64,000 nucleotides of DNA from Paenibacillus tyrphae (GCF_027925525.1 NZ_BSDJ01000004.1:248001-312000), one strand, 5' to 3'; shown: positions 17,601 through 26,210, counted from the stretch's first letter. Made by a program: numbers and translations. Notes: generated by a model from the letters alone, not told the origin.

Positions 17601-19993
17601 TGGAAATATCCACAAACGGGGGAGACACGTGGTCCGAGCTGGGCAAATTCTCGCATAACACGAGCGGAAAGCAGTGGAGCCCCGTCTACTACAATCTGGA
17701 TAAATACACCGGGAAAGAGGTCCAAATCCGCTTCAGACTGAAGAGCGACAATACCGTATCGAAAGCCGGATGGTACATTGACAACTTCCAAGTACTGAAT
17801 GTGACGACTACCGTGCAGACGGAGAATACGGCTCCCGAGATGAATATGCAAAAGCCGAAGCCGGTTTATGACAATCCGCTGTACAAGATTTCGAGAACCG
17901 AGAAGAGCGAGTTCAAGCCCGTTGTGAATAACGATAGCGTAGGAACGGCGAGCTTGCCTGCTAGCGCAACCGTCACCGTGCTTGAGACCGGCCGTTCCGT
18001 CAAAACAGATGCTGCCACGGGACGCTACAGCTTGACTCATGTGGCCGGCAAGTTCACGCTGAAAGCGGAAGCTTATGGATACTATCCGCGGACCCAGTCT
18101 GTTACGATTACCGACGGGACCGACGTCAAATCCAACTTTAATCTGGAAGCCATTCCTCACGGCCTAATTAACGGCACCGTGAAGGATGAACGTACCGGTC
18201 AGCCGATTGCGGGCGCGGTCGTGGTTCTTCAGGAAGACCCCCGAGTCGCCCCTGTGACGACGAACGTCTATGGCGGGTTTAATCTGGATGTGATGGAAGG
18301 CAGCTATACGCTTTCCGTTTCGGCAAAAGATTACTATGGCAAAACGGCCAAAATAACCGTTACTCCGAATGGCACTGTGGAGCTTCCGGTCACTCTGAAA
18401 CCGTTCATCGGCTTCCCCGGTGAAATTGCTTACGACGATGGCACGCCGGAGAACGCCAGAGCTTTCAATGCAGCCGATAATGCCTGGGCCGTCCGGATGA
18501 CGCCGGAGTCCGGCTCCGCGCAAGTGACGGGCGTATCGCTCCGCTTCTGGAATACGGAATGGCCGCAGCCGGGCGGGACGGCGTTCAAATACGCCATTTA
18601 TGACGCTTCCGGCGCCGGTGGCGCACCGGGACGTCAGCTTGCCGGTCCGTTCGACGGAACTGCGCTTCGCAACAATCAATGGACGACGCTGGAATTGGCC
18701 GAGCCTGTGACCGTACAGGGCGACTTCTATGTCGTCTATATCCAGACGGTAGCCAATCCGAATTCACCTGGGCTCGCAACCGACGAGAACGGTAAAAATG
18801 CACTGCGCAGCTGGCAGCGTGTCGGCGGCGCGTGGAGCGCTTCTCCCAAAGAAGAGGGGAACTACATGATCCGCGCGGTCGTTCGCTATCCGGTGAACGC
18901 TCCCGTTATTACGGCGCCTGCCGATGACTTCTACACGAAGCAGCCGACCGTTGCCGTCACGGGAACTTCTCCGGCGAACGGAGCGACCATCCAGTTGTAT
19001 AACGGAACGGAAGTGGCCGGAACCGCTAGCGTGCAGAACGGACAGTTCAGCTTGACCGTGCAGCTTAAGCCCGGGGCGAATCTGCTGAGCGCCGAAGCGG
19101 TCGTAGGCGGCAAAGCGACGGACCGTTCGGAGCCCGTCACCGTGACGCTGGACCAGACGGCGCCGGAATTGGTCGTTCTCTCTCCGGTAGAGGGAGCAAG
19201 AACCAATAGTGAGGTGCTTCACGTTACGGGGACGGCGACCGACCAGTTCTTCAACACGCTGACGGTTAACGGGCAGCGGGCCGAGATTGGCAACGACGGC
19301 ACCTTCGCTCACCGTATTTTGATCAATCCAGGCCAGAACCTTGTGACGGTAACGGCAAAAGACCTTGCCGACAATGAAACGACGGTTACTCGTGCCGTGT
19401 ACGTCGATCTGTCCCTGCCGAAAATCAATAATCTCTCGCCTGCGGCCGATGTTCGTCTTAAGGCAGGAGAGCCGCTTCATGTCTCCTTCGACAGCGCTCC
19501 TGGCCTGAATGCCTCTTTCCGCGTCGAAGTACCGCTTCTGCTGAGTGGCAAGGCGCGAAACGAGATTCCGTTGGCGGAAACGAGACCGGGTCACTACGAA
19601 GGCACTTATCAGACCCCGTCGTCCTTAGTGCTTAACGGCGGAGTCGTCGTTGTCCGCGTCTGGGATCGGGCGGGCAACCAAGCGGAATTCGAAGTGCCCG
19701 GCAAAGTGTACGTAACCGGCACCCAGCCTCCGGCCAATGTGCCGCCGGTCGCGGCCATTTCTGCGCCGGATACGGCGAAGAAGAAGCAGCAGGTTACGTT
19801 TAACGGTTCTGCCTCCCGCGATTCGGATGGAAAAATCGTCCGTTACGAATGGAAGTTCGGCGACGGCGGAACGGCTACCGGCGTCAAAGCGAAGCACCGT
19901 TTTACCACCGCTGGCACTTATACGGTGCAACTGACCGTCACCGACGATAAAGGGGCTCAGAATACGGCGGTGCATAAAATTACGATCAAGTAA
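14630..19993 (+). CDS. Large secreted subtilisin-like serine protease (bacillopeptidase F type)
   Basis: 1787 residues, TTG start ten bases after AAAGGAG. Domains in order: signal peptide (about 1-30, ending PASA), I9-type propeptide (about 60-180), S8 catalytic domain with Asp235 (NLDSGVDYTHP), His281 (GDGHGTH) and Ser458 (GTSMAGPH). Next come two MAM-like jelly-roll domains separated by a fibronectin type III domain (about 640-1060), carboxypeptidase-regulatory-like beta domains (about 1100-1260), a further beta-sandwich, Ig-like repeats, and a C-terminal PKD domain (DSDGKIVRYEWKFGDG, near 1735). This order resembles bacillopeptidase F and related wall or matrix proteases. It is probably released or wall-associated; no LPXTG or SLH anchor is seen. 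Own terminator follows. Confidence 0.93.
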   Translation: MLKHKKLSKHLSLGMAILLSLTFSYPASADNTSVSQKTDLKSSSPHIATDKVSSKLSQQFSDDEYVTYLVKMKEQADTTAASKNALQKLTLEKATPAAIKLARRSSVVSSLRETASRSQQSLEHYLKKELEQGGVKDYKSFYIVNAMAVTSSKSVMENIAQLPEVDKILPNEERFLDKVEIDKEAEAKTDAVKQDNVKTDAIKPANVEWNISQVNAPEVWAKGIDGTGIVVANLDSGVDYTHPALQRKWRGLDASGNVVNPELSWYDPHSRSPLPADGDGHGTHTMGTMVGSEANGANQIGVAPGAKWIAVRIFNPSTTDAIILDGAQWLLAPKDAQGNLHPELAPDVVNNSWSGGAGLDEWFRPMVRAWRDAQIFPEFSAGNKRATNPGGPGSVANPANYPEAFATGATDINKNLADFSLLGPSPYGEIKPEVSAPGVNIRSSVPGGKYEGGWNGTSMAGPHTTAIAGLLLQANHSLTVDQLEQILMDTATKRTDSQYPVTPNNGYGHGIVNALDAVGSVLEGVGTVSGKVVTAGDDDEAPVLEHTPLTLVFKGLDARVSARVKDNVAVNAVELFAKVAGTDHYTFIPMERKSGDSKDGIYEATIPAFLLDTKGLEYYIRVNDYGNNGFNSNVYKIPVSSGVKPGYFQDFEKDNLGFTTGGEGGAWAWGVPSSGPGSAYSGQKVVATNLTGTYPASANSYLLAPPIDLTTSPEGAVLSFKHWYDLENNIDFGKVYIASKASNDAFVPLLTFTGSSGGWKTQYVDLKPYAGQEISLMFNLTSDASMQKAGWYIDDLSIQPPDQTAPAAPGSLSASADPVGNVTLTWTPPADEDLKQYKVYRSTRSGTGYEAIGTVTSATYTDTNTVENTTYYYAVTAQDYSGNESVKSNEASLTVRRPAILFSDSFDSNTDNGWTHSGAKDEWERGVPVAPGPTEAVSKPNVWGTDLDGTYENGADASLVSPSINLTNVTNATLAFQHWYEIESGYDYGYVEISTNGGDTWSELGKFSHNTSGKQWSPVYYNLDKYTGKEVQIRFRLKSDNTVSKAGWYIDNFQVLNVTTTVQTENTAPEMNMQKPKPVYDNPLYKISRTEKSEFKPVVNNDSVGTASLPASATVTVLETGRSVKTDAATGRYSLTHVAGKFTLKAEAYGYYPRTQSVTITDGTDVKSNFNLEAIPHGLINGTVKDERTGQPIAGAVVVLQEDPRVAPVTTNVYGGFNLDVMEGSYTLSVSAKDYYGKTAKITVTPNGTVELPVTLKPFIGFPGEIAYDDGTPENARAFNAADNAWAVRMTPESGSAQVTGVSLRFWNTEWPQPGGTAFKYAIYDASGAGGAPGRQLAGPFDGTALRNNQWTTLELAEPVTVQGDFYVVYIQTVANPNSPGLATDENGKNALRSWQRVGGAWSASPKEEGNYMIRAVVRYPVNAPVITAPADDFYTKQPTVAVTGTSPANGATIQLYNGTEVAGTASVQNGQFSLTVQLKPGANLLSAEAVVGGKATDRSEPVTVTLDQTAPELVVLSPVEGARTNSEVLHVTGTATDQFFNTLTVNGQRAEIGNDGTFAHRILINPGQNLVTVTAKDLADNETTVTRAVYVDLSLPKINNLSPAADVRLKAGEPLHVSFDSAPGLNASFRVEVPLLLSGKARNEIPLAETRPGHYEGTYQTPSSLVLNGGVVVVRVWDRAGNQAEFEVPGKVYVTGTQPPANVPPVAAISAPDTAKKKQQVTFNGSASRDSDGKIVRYEWKFGDGGTATGVKAKHRFTTAGTYTVQLTVTDDKGAQNTAVHKITIK

Positions 19994-20044
19994 GCGAAGG
20001 CAGCCTTGTTTTGGCCGATGCGATGCGTACCAGTTGAAAGATCG

Positions 20045-20082
20045 AAAGACCTCTGCGGTTCTGTGCCGCAGGGGTCTTTTTT
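20045..20082 (+). terminator. Rho-independent terminator of the protease gene
   Basis: AAAGACCTCTGCGG / CCGCAGGGGTCTTTTTT, a 14-base stem with one mismatch, short loop and T-run. Confidence 0.85.
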
Positions 20083-20120
20083 ATATGCCATGCCCGTTAT
20101 GGACTTGTCCCACGAGCAAG

Positions 20121-20243
20121 GAGGGAAGCAGCAGGAAGACCGTCAAGAGACTTTTTGAGCGCCTTGAGGGAGCGACAGTATATTTTATAATAGCCTTAGC
20201 CTTGCCTGTAGTATGGCTATTTGGCTTTGCTGATTTTTGGTGA
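20121..20243 (+). pseudogene. Short hydrophobic frame without recognisable start codon
   Basis: The frame ending at 20243 reads KTVKRLFERLEGATVYF then a hydrophobic helix ending LFGFADFW, like a one-segment membrane miniprotein. A perfect AAGGAGGG (20118-20125) precedes it, but no ATG, GTG or TTG lies at usable distance. It may be a decayed small gene or one with an unusual start. Low certainty. Confidence 0.25.
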
Positions 20244-20377
20244 GAATATTGTATAATTTTAACCATTATTGTCGAGGAGACAGGAATAAAACGGGTGCGG
20301 TATGGTATTCAAACTTCGTTGGTGCAAGAAGTTAATGATTTTTTTTGCATGAACGGACCCGCGATATTTACGTCGGT

Positions 20378-20431
20378 TTGCCACATGTTACGCCGTTTGG
20401 TAAAATATATACGAACAATTATTCGTGTTCG
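20378..20431 (+). promoter_or_regulatory. Promoter and inverted repeat before the deacetylase gene
   Basis: TTGCCA (20378-20383), 17-base spacer, TAAAAT (20401-20406). Just at the expected transcription start lies CGAACAATTATTCGTGTTCG (20412-20431), with 6-base inverted arms. Arm spacing does not fit the LexA box (GAAC-N4-GTTC), so the binding protein is unknown. Confidence 0.6.
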
Positions 20432-20489
20432 ATCAATTGATTTCCGACCGCACCAAATGACTCCACGACCAACGAAATGGGGAACAGCG

Positions 20490-21677
20490 ATGAACAACAA
20501 GACAAAGGCGACTTGGATGCTTGCTACGGCACTTTCTCTCATGCTTGCAGCTTGCGGCAATGAGCAGGCCGCCGAGCCGCCTGCGCCGACCGAGTCGCCG
20601 AAGCAGACCGAAACACCGAAGCAGACCGAAACACCGAAGCAGACCGATGCCAAGAAGCCGGTTGAATCCAAGAAGCCGTCCGATTCGTCGGGCGATTCTG
20701 CGGTTGTCCCGGCTCCGCCGGTGACCTCCGTCAACTCGGAGTTAGCCAAGGACGCGAAGGCGGAGAAAGAGAAAGAAACGAAAGAAGCAAAAGCAAAAGA
20801 GACGAAAGAAACAAAAGCGACGAAGGACAAACCGACTCCGTCTGAGCCAGCGGACAAGCAAAACCAAACTCCCGGGGCGACGGGGGCTGTCTCCAATAAC
20901 GGCAAAGCGGGCGCATCCGGACCGAAAAATCCGGCCGCAGCCGTCACAGACGGCAAAACGAAGGAACCGCCGGCGACGGGAACTGGGGACCGCAAGGCGC
21001 TTTCGTGGTATTACATGAAGAAGCCCAAAGGCCAAGTCCCGAATTTCCCGGCGGAGACGAAAAGCTTCACGAAAGACATGAAGGCGCTCTGGGTCGGCAC
21101 CGGAAAAAAAGTATATTTGACCATCGATACAGGCGGACCGCTCGGAGATATCGATACGCTGGTGAAATCGTTGAAGGACAACAAGGTGAAGGCGAATTTC
21201 TTTATTGCGGGCTACAACGTCAAGAAAAATCCCGATTTCATCCGGACGCTGGTGGCCGACGGGCATCTGATCGCCAACCATACGATGACGCATACGGATA
21301 TGAATACGCAAACCGACGAGCAGGTGCGCAAAGAAATCGAAGACTACGAGAAGCTTTATAAAGATGTGACTGGAAAGGACATCCAGCCGTATTTTCGTTT
21401 TCCGTACGGCCGCTATAATACGCACTTATTGAAAATGGTATCCGATATGGGGTATACGTCCGTCTTCTGGTCTACGGCCATGCGCGACTGGGAGCCCCGC
21501 AAGAACGGTGCGGAGGACCCTTACAACGACATCATGAACAATTTGCATGACGGCAACATTATTTTAATGCATCAAGGTTCGCCGGAAAACATCCAGGCGT
21601 TGGATAAAATCATCAAAGCCGTCAAAAAAGCGGGCTACGAGTTTGCGCTGTTAAGCGATATCGAGCCTCCGAAGTAG
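20490..21677 (+). CDS. PdaA-like polysaccharide deacetylase lipoprotein
   Basis: 395 residues from the ATG at 20490. Lipoprotein signal with LAAC lipobox (Cys about 22), then a long low-complexity linker rich in Lys, Glu, Thr and Pro with repeated ETPKQT units (to about 170), then a NodB-type domain (about 205-390). The domain matches the peptidoglycan N-deacetylase group of PdaA: NHTMTH metal ligands (about 262), RFPYGRYN (about 302), FWSTAMRDWEP. Motif 1 is TIDTGG (about 210) in place of TFDDG; PdaA itself has an Asn there, so the second Asp is also missing in the nearest known relatives. It probably acts on peptidoglycan outside the membrane. Followed by the racemase and a wall endopeptidase, fitting a wall theme. 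Confidence 0.88.
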   Translation: MNNKTKATWMLATALSLMLAACGNEQAAEPPAPTESPKQTETPKQTETPKQTDAKKPVESKKPSDSSGDSAVVPAPPVTSVNSELAKDAKAEKEKETKEAKAKETKETKATKDKPTPSEPADKQNQTPGATGAVSNNGKAGASGPKNPAAAVTDGKTKEPPATGTGDRKALSWYYMKKPKGQVPNFPAETKSFTKDMKALWVGTGKKVYLTIDTGGPLGDIDTLVKSLKDNKVKANFFIAGYNVKKNPDFIRTLVADGHLIANHTMTHTDMNTQTDEQVRKEIEDYEKLYKDVTGKDIQPYFRFPYGRYNTHLLKMVSDMGYTSVFWSTAMRDWEPRKNGAEDPYNDIMNNLHDGNIILMHQGSPENIQALDKIIKAVKKAGYEFALLSDIEPPK

Positions 21678-21709
21678 TATTTGTCCGGCACGCTCCGTTT
21701 TGAGCCGTG

Positions 21710-21736
21710 ACCCGCCTTAGGGCGGGTTTTATTTTT
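21710..21736 (+). terminator. Rho-independent terminator of the deacetylase gene
   Basis: ACCCGCC-TTAG-GGCGGGT followed by a T-rich tract. Confidence 0.85.
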
Positions 21737-21861
21737 GGCCGGGGTCTGTTAAGATAAAATGATCCGCATGGCGGAACAAGCCGAACCGGACACCTTTCCT
21801 TTTCGCTTTACATACCATAAACCTAGAAGTGAACAGACCAACATAAAGGAAGCGAATACCC

Positions 21862-22671
21862 GTGCAGCAAGCGATAGCCATATTGGATTCAGGAGTCGGC
21901 GGATTGACGGTGGTCAAAGAGGTCATGCGCCAACTGCCGCAGGAGAAAATCGTTTATTTCGGAGATACCGCCCGGACACCTTACGGACCGAGGCCGGCCG
22001 AGGAGGTTACTCGCTTCACGCATCAGATCGTCGATTATTTGCTTCAGTTTCATCCCAAAATGGTGGTCATCGCCTGCAATACGGCAACGGCTGTCGCTTT
22101 GGAGGAGATTCGCGCCAGATTGCCCGTTCCCGTGGTCGGCGTCATTCATCCCGGAGCCCGGGCAGCGATTAAAATGACCCGCAACCAGAAGATCGGCGTT
22201 ATCGGAACGATCGGAACGATCCAAAGCAACGCCTACGAAACGGCGCTGCGTCAAATTTCGCCTCACATTGAAGTCGTGAGCCGTGCTTGTCCTTTGTTCG
22301 TGCCTTTGGTCGAGAAGGGCGTATTCCATGGCGAACAAACCCAGCAGGTCGTCGAGGAATCGCTTAGCGAGCTGAAGGAAACCCCGATGGATTGCCTGAT
22401 TCTCGGATGTACGCATTATCCGTTCCTTGCGGATACGATAGCTTCGGTCATGGGACCGCAAGTTACTTTGATTAACTCGGCGGAGGAGACCGCGCGGGAA
22501 ATCAGCACAATCCTGTATCACAAGGGAATGCTGGCAACCTCCAATAAGCTGCCGGTTCATCAATTTTTTTGCAGCGGAGATCCCTGGATGTTCAAGATGA
22601 TTGCGCAAGGATGGCTCAACGAGCAAATTAAGGTGACGCCTGTCGTCTGGCAGGTTCCGAATATTATATAG
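21862..22671 (+). CDS. murI: Glutamate racemase
   Basis: 269 residues, GTG start after AAAGGAAGCGAATACCC. Converts L- to D-glutamate for peptidoglycan (and possibly poly-gamma-glutamate). Contains LDSGVGGLTV at the N-terminus, the first catalytic cysteine in IACNTATAVA (Cys72) and the second in LGCTHYPFL (about Cys183), and YGPRP. Length is normal. Closely followed by a LysM-M14 wall endopeptidase gene in the same direction (70-base gap), probably one transcript. Confidence 0.96.
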   Translation: MQQAIAILDSGVGGLTVVKEVMRQLPQEKIVYFGDTARTPYGPRPAEEVTRFTHQIVDYLLQFHPKMVVIACNTATAVALEEIRARLPVPVVGVIHPGARAAIKMTRNQKIGVIGTIGTIQSNAYETALRQISPHIEVVSRACPLFVPLVEKGVFHGEQTQQVVEESLSELKETPMDCLILGCTHYPFLADTIASVMGPQVTLINSAEETAREISTILYHKGMLATSNKLPVHQFFCSGDPWMFKMIAQGWLNEQIKVTPVVWQVPNII

Positions 22672-22740
22672 CTCTCCGGCATATGCATTAGCGAACCCCG
22701 GGCCTTCGCGTCCGGGCAGTGAGCTGAGGAGGGCTGTCGG

Positions 22741-23943
22741 ATGACATTTCCTTACGTCGTCAGACGCGGAGATACGCTTCATCGGGTCGCACGACGGTAC
22801 GGTATGAACGTGACGGCGCTTTATGGGGCAAATCCGCATTTAAAGGAGCACAGCTACTTGTATCCCGGTCAAGTCGTCCACATTCCCGTAAGAACGACGA
22901 GCCGCTACGTTATTCAAGCGGGGGACACGCTGTGGGATTTGGCCCGGCGATTCAATATTTCGCTGGCGGAGCTCCAGTCGGCCAACCCCAATGCGGAGCC
23001 GCGTCGTCTGCGAATCGGACAAACCATCGTGCTTCCCGTAAGCAAAGGCTTGACGATTGTCGAAACGGATGCGGAGTACGATTATGCGGAGCTTATGGAC
23101 GATGTGGATCGGCTGCTCGAAACGTATCCTTTTCTGGAAATGACGGTTATCGGTCAATCCGTGCTCGGAAAAGATATTCCGGCGCTGCGCATCGGCACCG
23201 GCCCGCGGGAAGTGCATTATAACGGGGCGTTTCATGCGAACGAATGGATTACGTCGCTGCTGCTGATGAAATTCATCGAAGATTATGCGGCGGCCTACGC
23301 CGGAAGGAAGCCGCTGCGCAGCCGGGATATGACCGTATTGTACGAGCAAACCTCGCTGTGGGTAGTGCCTATGGTCAACCCGGACGGCGTGGAGCTTGTG
23401 CAGCAAGGGCTTACTTCGGGGCATCCTTGCTATGAGGAGCTGCTCCGGTGGAATTATGATTCGCAGCAGTTCTCCCGCTGGAAAGCGAATATTCGCGGCG
23501 TCGATCTGAACGACCAGTTTCCCGCCCATTGGGAGGCGGAGCGTGATAGGCGGGAAGTGCTGGGGCCGGGTCCGCGGGACTATGCGGGGCCTGCGCCGCT
23601 GTCCGAGCCGGAAGCGCAGGCGATGGAGGCGTTCACCCGCGGGCGTTCGTTTCACCTGGTGATGGCGTTTCATACGCAGGGCAGGGAAATTTATTGGAAT
23701 TACCGGGGGCTGGAGCCACCGGAAGCTGAAGAAGCGGCACGCCGGCTGGCGAAGGCGAGCGGCTATCGGGCCGTCAAGCTGACCGGCAGCGATGCCGGCT
23801 ACAAGGATTGGTTCATTCAGGAGTTCGGCCGCCTGGGGTTCACCATCGAAGCGGGAATCGGCGTCAACCCTCTGCCGATCGGGCAGTTCCCGCAAATGTA
23901 CGACGAGGCGATCGGCATCATGCTGGAAGGGTTGAAGCTGTAG
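22741..23943 (+). CDS. LysM and M14 gamma-D-glutamyl-diamino acid endopeptidase
   Basis: 400 residues, ATG after GAGGAGGGCTGTCGG. Two LysM repeats (about 3-46 and 50-95; each begins YVV/YVI-x-x-GDTL) bind peptidoglycan. The zinc carboxypeptidase domain follows, with HANE as the HxxE ligand pair (about 164-167), NPDGVEL, WKANIRGVDLN, FHTQGREIYWNY (third His) and the catalytic Glu in FTIEAG. This is the architecture of endopeptidase I of Lysinibacillus/Bacillus, which cuts the D-Glu to diaminopimelate bond in stem peptides. There is no classical signal peptide, as in several spore-related members. Confidence 0.92.
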   Translation: MTFPYVVRRGDTLHRVARRYGMNVTALYGANPHLKEHSYLYPGQVVHIPVRTTSRYVIQAGDTLWDLARRFNISLAELQSANPNAEPRRLRIGQTIVLPVSKGLTIVETDAEYDYAELMDDVDRLLETYPFLEMTVIGQSVLGKDIPALRIGTGPREVHYNGAFHANEWITSLLLMKFIEDYAAAYAGRKPLRSRDMTVLYEQTSLWVVPMVNPDGVELVQQGLTSGHPCYEELLRWNYDSQQFSRWKANIRGVDLNDQFPAHWEAERDRREVLGPGPRDYAGPAPLSEPEAQAMEAFTRGRSFHLVMAFHTQGREIYWNYRGLEPPEAEEAARRLAKASGYRAVKLTGSDAGYKDWFIQEFGRLGFTIEAGIGVNPLPIGQFPQMYDEAIGIMLEGLKL

Positions 23944-23961
23944 AGGCGGCTCCGGCGACGT

Positions 23962-24019
23962 AAAAAAAGAAGTGCTTCCGCGAAGATCCAACGATCCGTG
24001 GCGGAAGGCACTTCTTTTT
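23962..24019. terminator. Bidirectional terminator between convergent genes
   Basis: AAGAAGTGCTTCCGC ... GCGGAAGGCACTTCTT with A- and T-tracts on both sides and a smaller GATC/GATC pairing in the loop. Confidence 0.9.
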
Positions 24020-24023
24020 CACT

Positions 24024-24581
24024 TTATTTCACAAGCTTCAAAAATTCGCGCATGAATCCCGGCAGATCGGGCCAGGCATGTCCGGTGACGAGCTTACCGT
24101 CGACATGAAGCGTGTCCGGGCCATAGGTGGCGCCGAGGCGCTCGATATCGGGGCGGCAAGCCGTATACGCGGTCATGGTGCGGCCCTTGAAATAGCCGTA
24201 GTCCGGAAGCGAGGCGAACACTTGAGCTGCATGGCATATCGCTCCAACCGGCTTGTCTGCTTCCAGAAAATGAGCGATAATGCGGGGGACATTGACATCG
24301 GAACGGATGTATTCCGGCGCCCGGCCGCCCGGTATGATTAACCCGTCGTACTCGGACGGGTCCACATCCGCAAAGGCAATATGGGAAGGAAGCCGGTGAC
24401 CGAGCTTTTCCGTATAGGTCTCCCAACCTTCGACGAAATCGTGCACGACGGTGTTGAGCGTCTTTTTCGTCGGCGAGGCGATGACCGCTTCGTACCCTTC
24501 CTCCAACAGCCGGTAGTATGGGTAGTACACCTCCAGTACTTCAACCGCGTCTCCTGCCAGTACAAGTACTTTCTTGGACAT
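24024..24581 (-). CDS. DJ-1/PfpI family protein
   Basis: 185 residues from the ATG at 24581, which follows AAGGAGTGATACC. Class I glutamine amidotransferase-like fold with the nucleophile elbow AICHAA (Cys116, His117) and the loop IIPGGRAPEYIR. Members act as general stress proteins, deglycases or proteases; activity cannot be chosen from sequence. It is a single gene, convergent with the endopeptidase. Confidence 0.9.
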   Translation of the reverse strand: MSKKVLVLAGDAVEVLEVYYPYYRLLEEGYEAVIASPTKKTLNTVVHDFVEGWETYTEKLGHRLPSHIAFADVDPSEYDGLIIPGGRAPEYIRSDVNVPRIIAHFLEADKPVGAICHAAQVFASLPDYGYFKGRTMTAYTACRPDIERLGATYGPDTLHVDGKLVTGHAWPDLPGFMREFLKLVK

Positions 24582-24760
24582 GGTATCACTCCTTGGTAAA
24601 GGTTGGAATGTCACTCTCTCATTATGCTGGATGAGAGAAGGGCTGTAAACGGGGTGAAATTGTCGGAATTTGTCGAATCGTTTCGGGATTGCCGAAAAAT
24701 GGTGTATACTGTAGAGAGAGGCCATTCGTACAATTCGTACAAGGAAAGGGGACGATCGTC

Positions 24761-24997
24761 ATGTGGAAGCGATTATGGTCACTGCGGCATTGGGGTCATG
24801 TATTTCGCCGAATTATCCCGCTGCTGCGCTCGTCCAAAGTGCCGATAGGGGAAAAGCTGCTGTTCTTCGTCCCTGCGCTCGTGTATTGGATTATGCCCGA
24901 TGCGCTGCCATTCATTCCACTGGACGATATCGCCGTGACGATGCTGCTCATGACTTGGTTCACCGACCGGGCGGAGCGCAAATACGGCGCCACCTGA
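24761..24997 (+). CDS. DUF1232 (YkvA-like) small membrane-associated protein
   Basis: 78 residues, ATG after AAGGAAAGGGGACGATCGTC. One or two hydrophobic stretches with the DUF1232 signature PDALPFIPLDDIAV (about 46-60). Function unknown. Own terminator follows at 25014. Confidence 0.8.
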   Translation: MWKRLWSLRHWGHVFRRIIPLLRSSKVPIGEKLLFFVPALVYWIMPDALPFIPLDDIAVTMLLMTWFTDRAERKYGAT

Positions 24998-25013
24998 ACC
25001 TAATAAATACGAC

Positions 25014-25040
25014 AAAGAGCTGCCTGCGGGCAGCTCTTTT
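25014..25040 (+). terminator. Rho-independent terminator
   Basis: AAAGAGCTGCC / GGCAGCTCTTT, a perfect 11-base stem with a TGCG loop. Confidence 0.9.
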
Positions 25041-25070
25041 CTTCTCCCAAATCGAGTCTATCGAGAGACA

Positions 25071-26180
25071 CTATTTGCTCTTCGGAAGCTCCGGCTCATA
25101 CTCCTCCGCCGGCATGCGAATCCATTTTTTCAAATAGCCTTGCTCGTACAGCGCTTTGACCAGAATGATGAGAATCGGCGACAAAATCAGTCCGGCCACG
25201 CCGAACAGAGAAAGCGACACGATCATGAAGGAAAGCATCGTAAAAGCGGACACCCCGAGCGAGTCGCCCGTAATTTTCGGCTCCAGAATTTGTCTGGCGG
25301 AGATGACGACCGCGAGCAGGACGGAGAGCCAGATGGCCAGCGTCGTTTGGCCGACCACGAACAGGTAAATAATCCACGGAATGAACAGCGTCGAGACGCC
25401 GAGCAGCGGCAGCACGTCGAAGATGGCGGACAAGAGCGCGATGGAAAACGCATTTTTGATATTCATGACGAGCAGCGCGACGAAGATGACGGCAAACGTC
25501 ACGCTGATCAGCTTGGCCTGCGCCTTGATATAGGTGACGATGCCGATCAGCACGTTTTCGCGGAGAAAGAGGAACGCTTTTTTGAAGGTGTTGGGCGTCT
25601 TATCCTCCGCGATCCGCTTCCAGGATTCGATTTCGATGCTTAGAAAGTAGGCGAGAATGATCGCAATGACGAAGTTCACCACGAAAGTCGAAAAGGACGT
25701 GAGAACGGTAAACGTGCTGGTCAGGAACGAGCGGACGATTTCGGTCGTTTTTTTCGCGATTTCCGCCGAATATTCCTTCGCTTTTTTCACGATTTCTTCC
25801 GTCGGAAGCGTGCCGAAGCGGTCTTGCAGATGGTCTGTCTGCTTGGCGATTTCCTGCGTCAGCACCGCGGCGTATTCAGGGAGCTTATCCTTCAGGCTGA
25901 CGATCTGGCTCGTGAAGATGACTCCGGCGCCAGTGATCACCCCCAGGATGATGAGCACGAAAATGATGGTCGAAATCGTGGTCGCAATGACCTTCTTAAT
26001 GCCCCTGCGGTGTAGAAAGCGCGCGAACGGTTCAATGATCATGTAAACGATAAAAGCCAGGAAGATCGGGGTCGCAATGCGGTACAGGTAACTGAAAACG
26101 AGCATGAACAGGTACACGGTAATTACAAGCAAAGTGATGTCAAAGATCGTTTTGTAATATTTGCGGTAAAACGAAATCAT
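25071..26180 (-). CDS. AI-2E family transporter (PerM/YtvI-like permease)
   Basis: 369 residues with about eight membrane segments: two N-terminal pairs, a central soluble region (about 110-180), and a C-terminal block ending GVAGLILSPILIILVKALYEQG, which is the family signature. Members include exporters of autoinducer-2 and Na+/H+ antiporters; the substrate here is unknown. ATG at 26180 after GAGGTGACCCT. It reads alone on the minus strand. Confidence 0.88.
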   Translation of the reverse strand: MISFYRKYYKTIFDITLLVITVYLFMLVFSYLYRIATPIFLAFIVYMIIEPFARFLHRRGIKKVIATTISTIIFVLIILGVITGAGVIFTSQIVSLKDKLPEYAAVLTQEIAKQTDHLQDRFGTLPTEEIVKKAKEYSAEIAKKTTEIVRSFLTSTFTVLTSFSTFVVNFVIAIILAYFLSIEIESWKRIAEDKTPNTFKKAFLFLRENVLIGIVTYIKAQAKLISVTFAVIFVALLVMNIKNAFSIALLSAIFDVLPLLGVSTLFIPWIIYLFVVGQTTLAIWLSVLLAVVISARQILEPKITGDSLGVSAFTMLSFMIVSLSLFGVAGLILSPILIILVKALYEQGYLKKWIRMPAEEYEPELPKSK

Positions 26181-26210
26181 AGGGTCACCTCGGAATCTCA
26201 GGGGTCAGCA

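Larger units (their letters stand above)
19994..20489. other. Intergenic region: terminator, possible small frame, promoter of deacetylase gene
   Basis: From left to right: the protease terminator, a hydrophobic frame without a clear start (stop at 20243), and the promoter and inverted repeat of the deacetylase gene. The deacetylase frame is open upstream to a GTG at 20295, but the lipoprotein signal fixes the start at 20490. Confidence 0.5.

Noticed and set aside
20412..20431. CGAAC ... GTTCG repeat as a LexA box
   Set aside because: Arms are separated by ten bases, not the four needed for the Gram-positive LexA site.
22840..23991. 383-codon minus-strand frame opposite the LysM-M14 gene
   Set aside because: Composition rich in Arg, His and Pro from the opposite strand of a well-supported gene; crosses a strong terminator.
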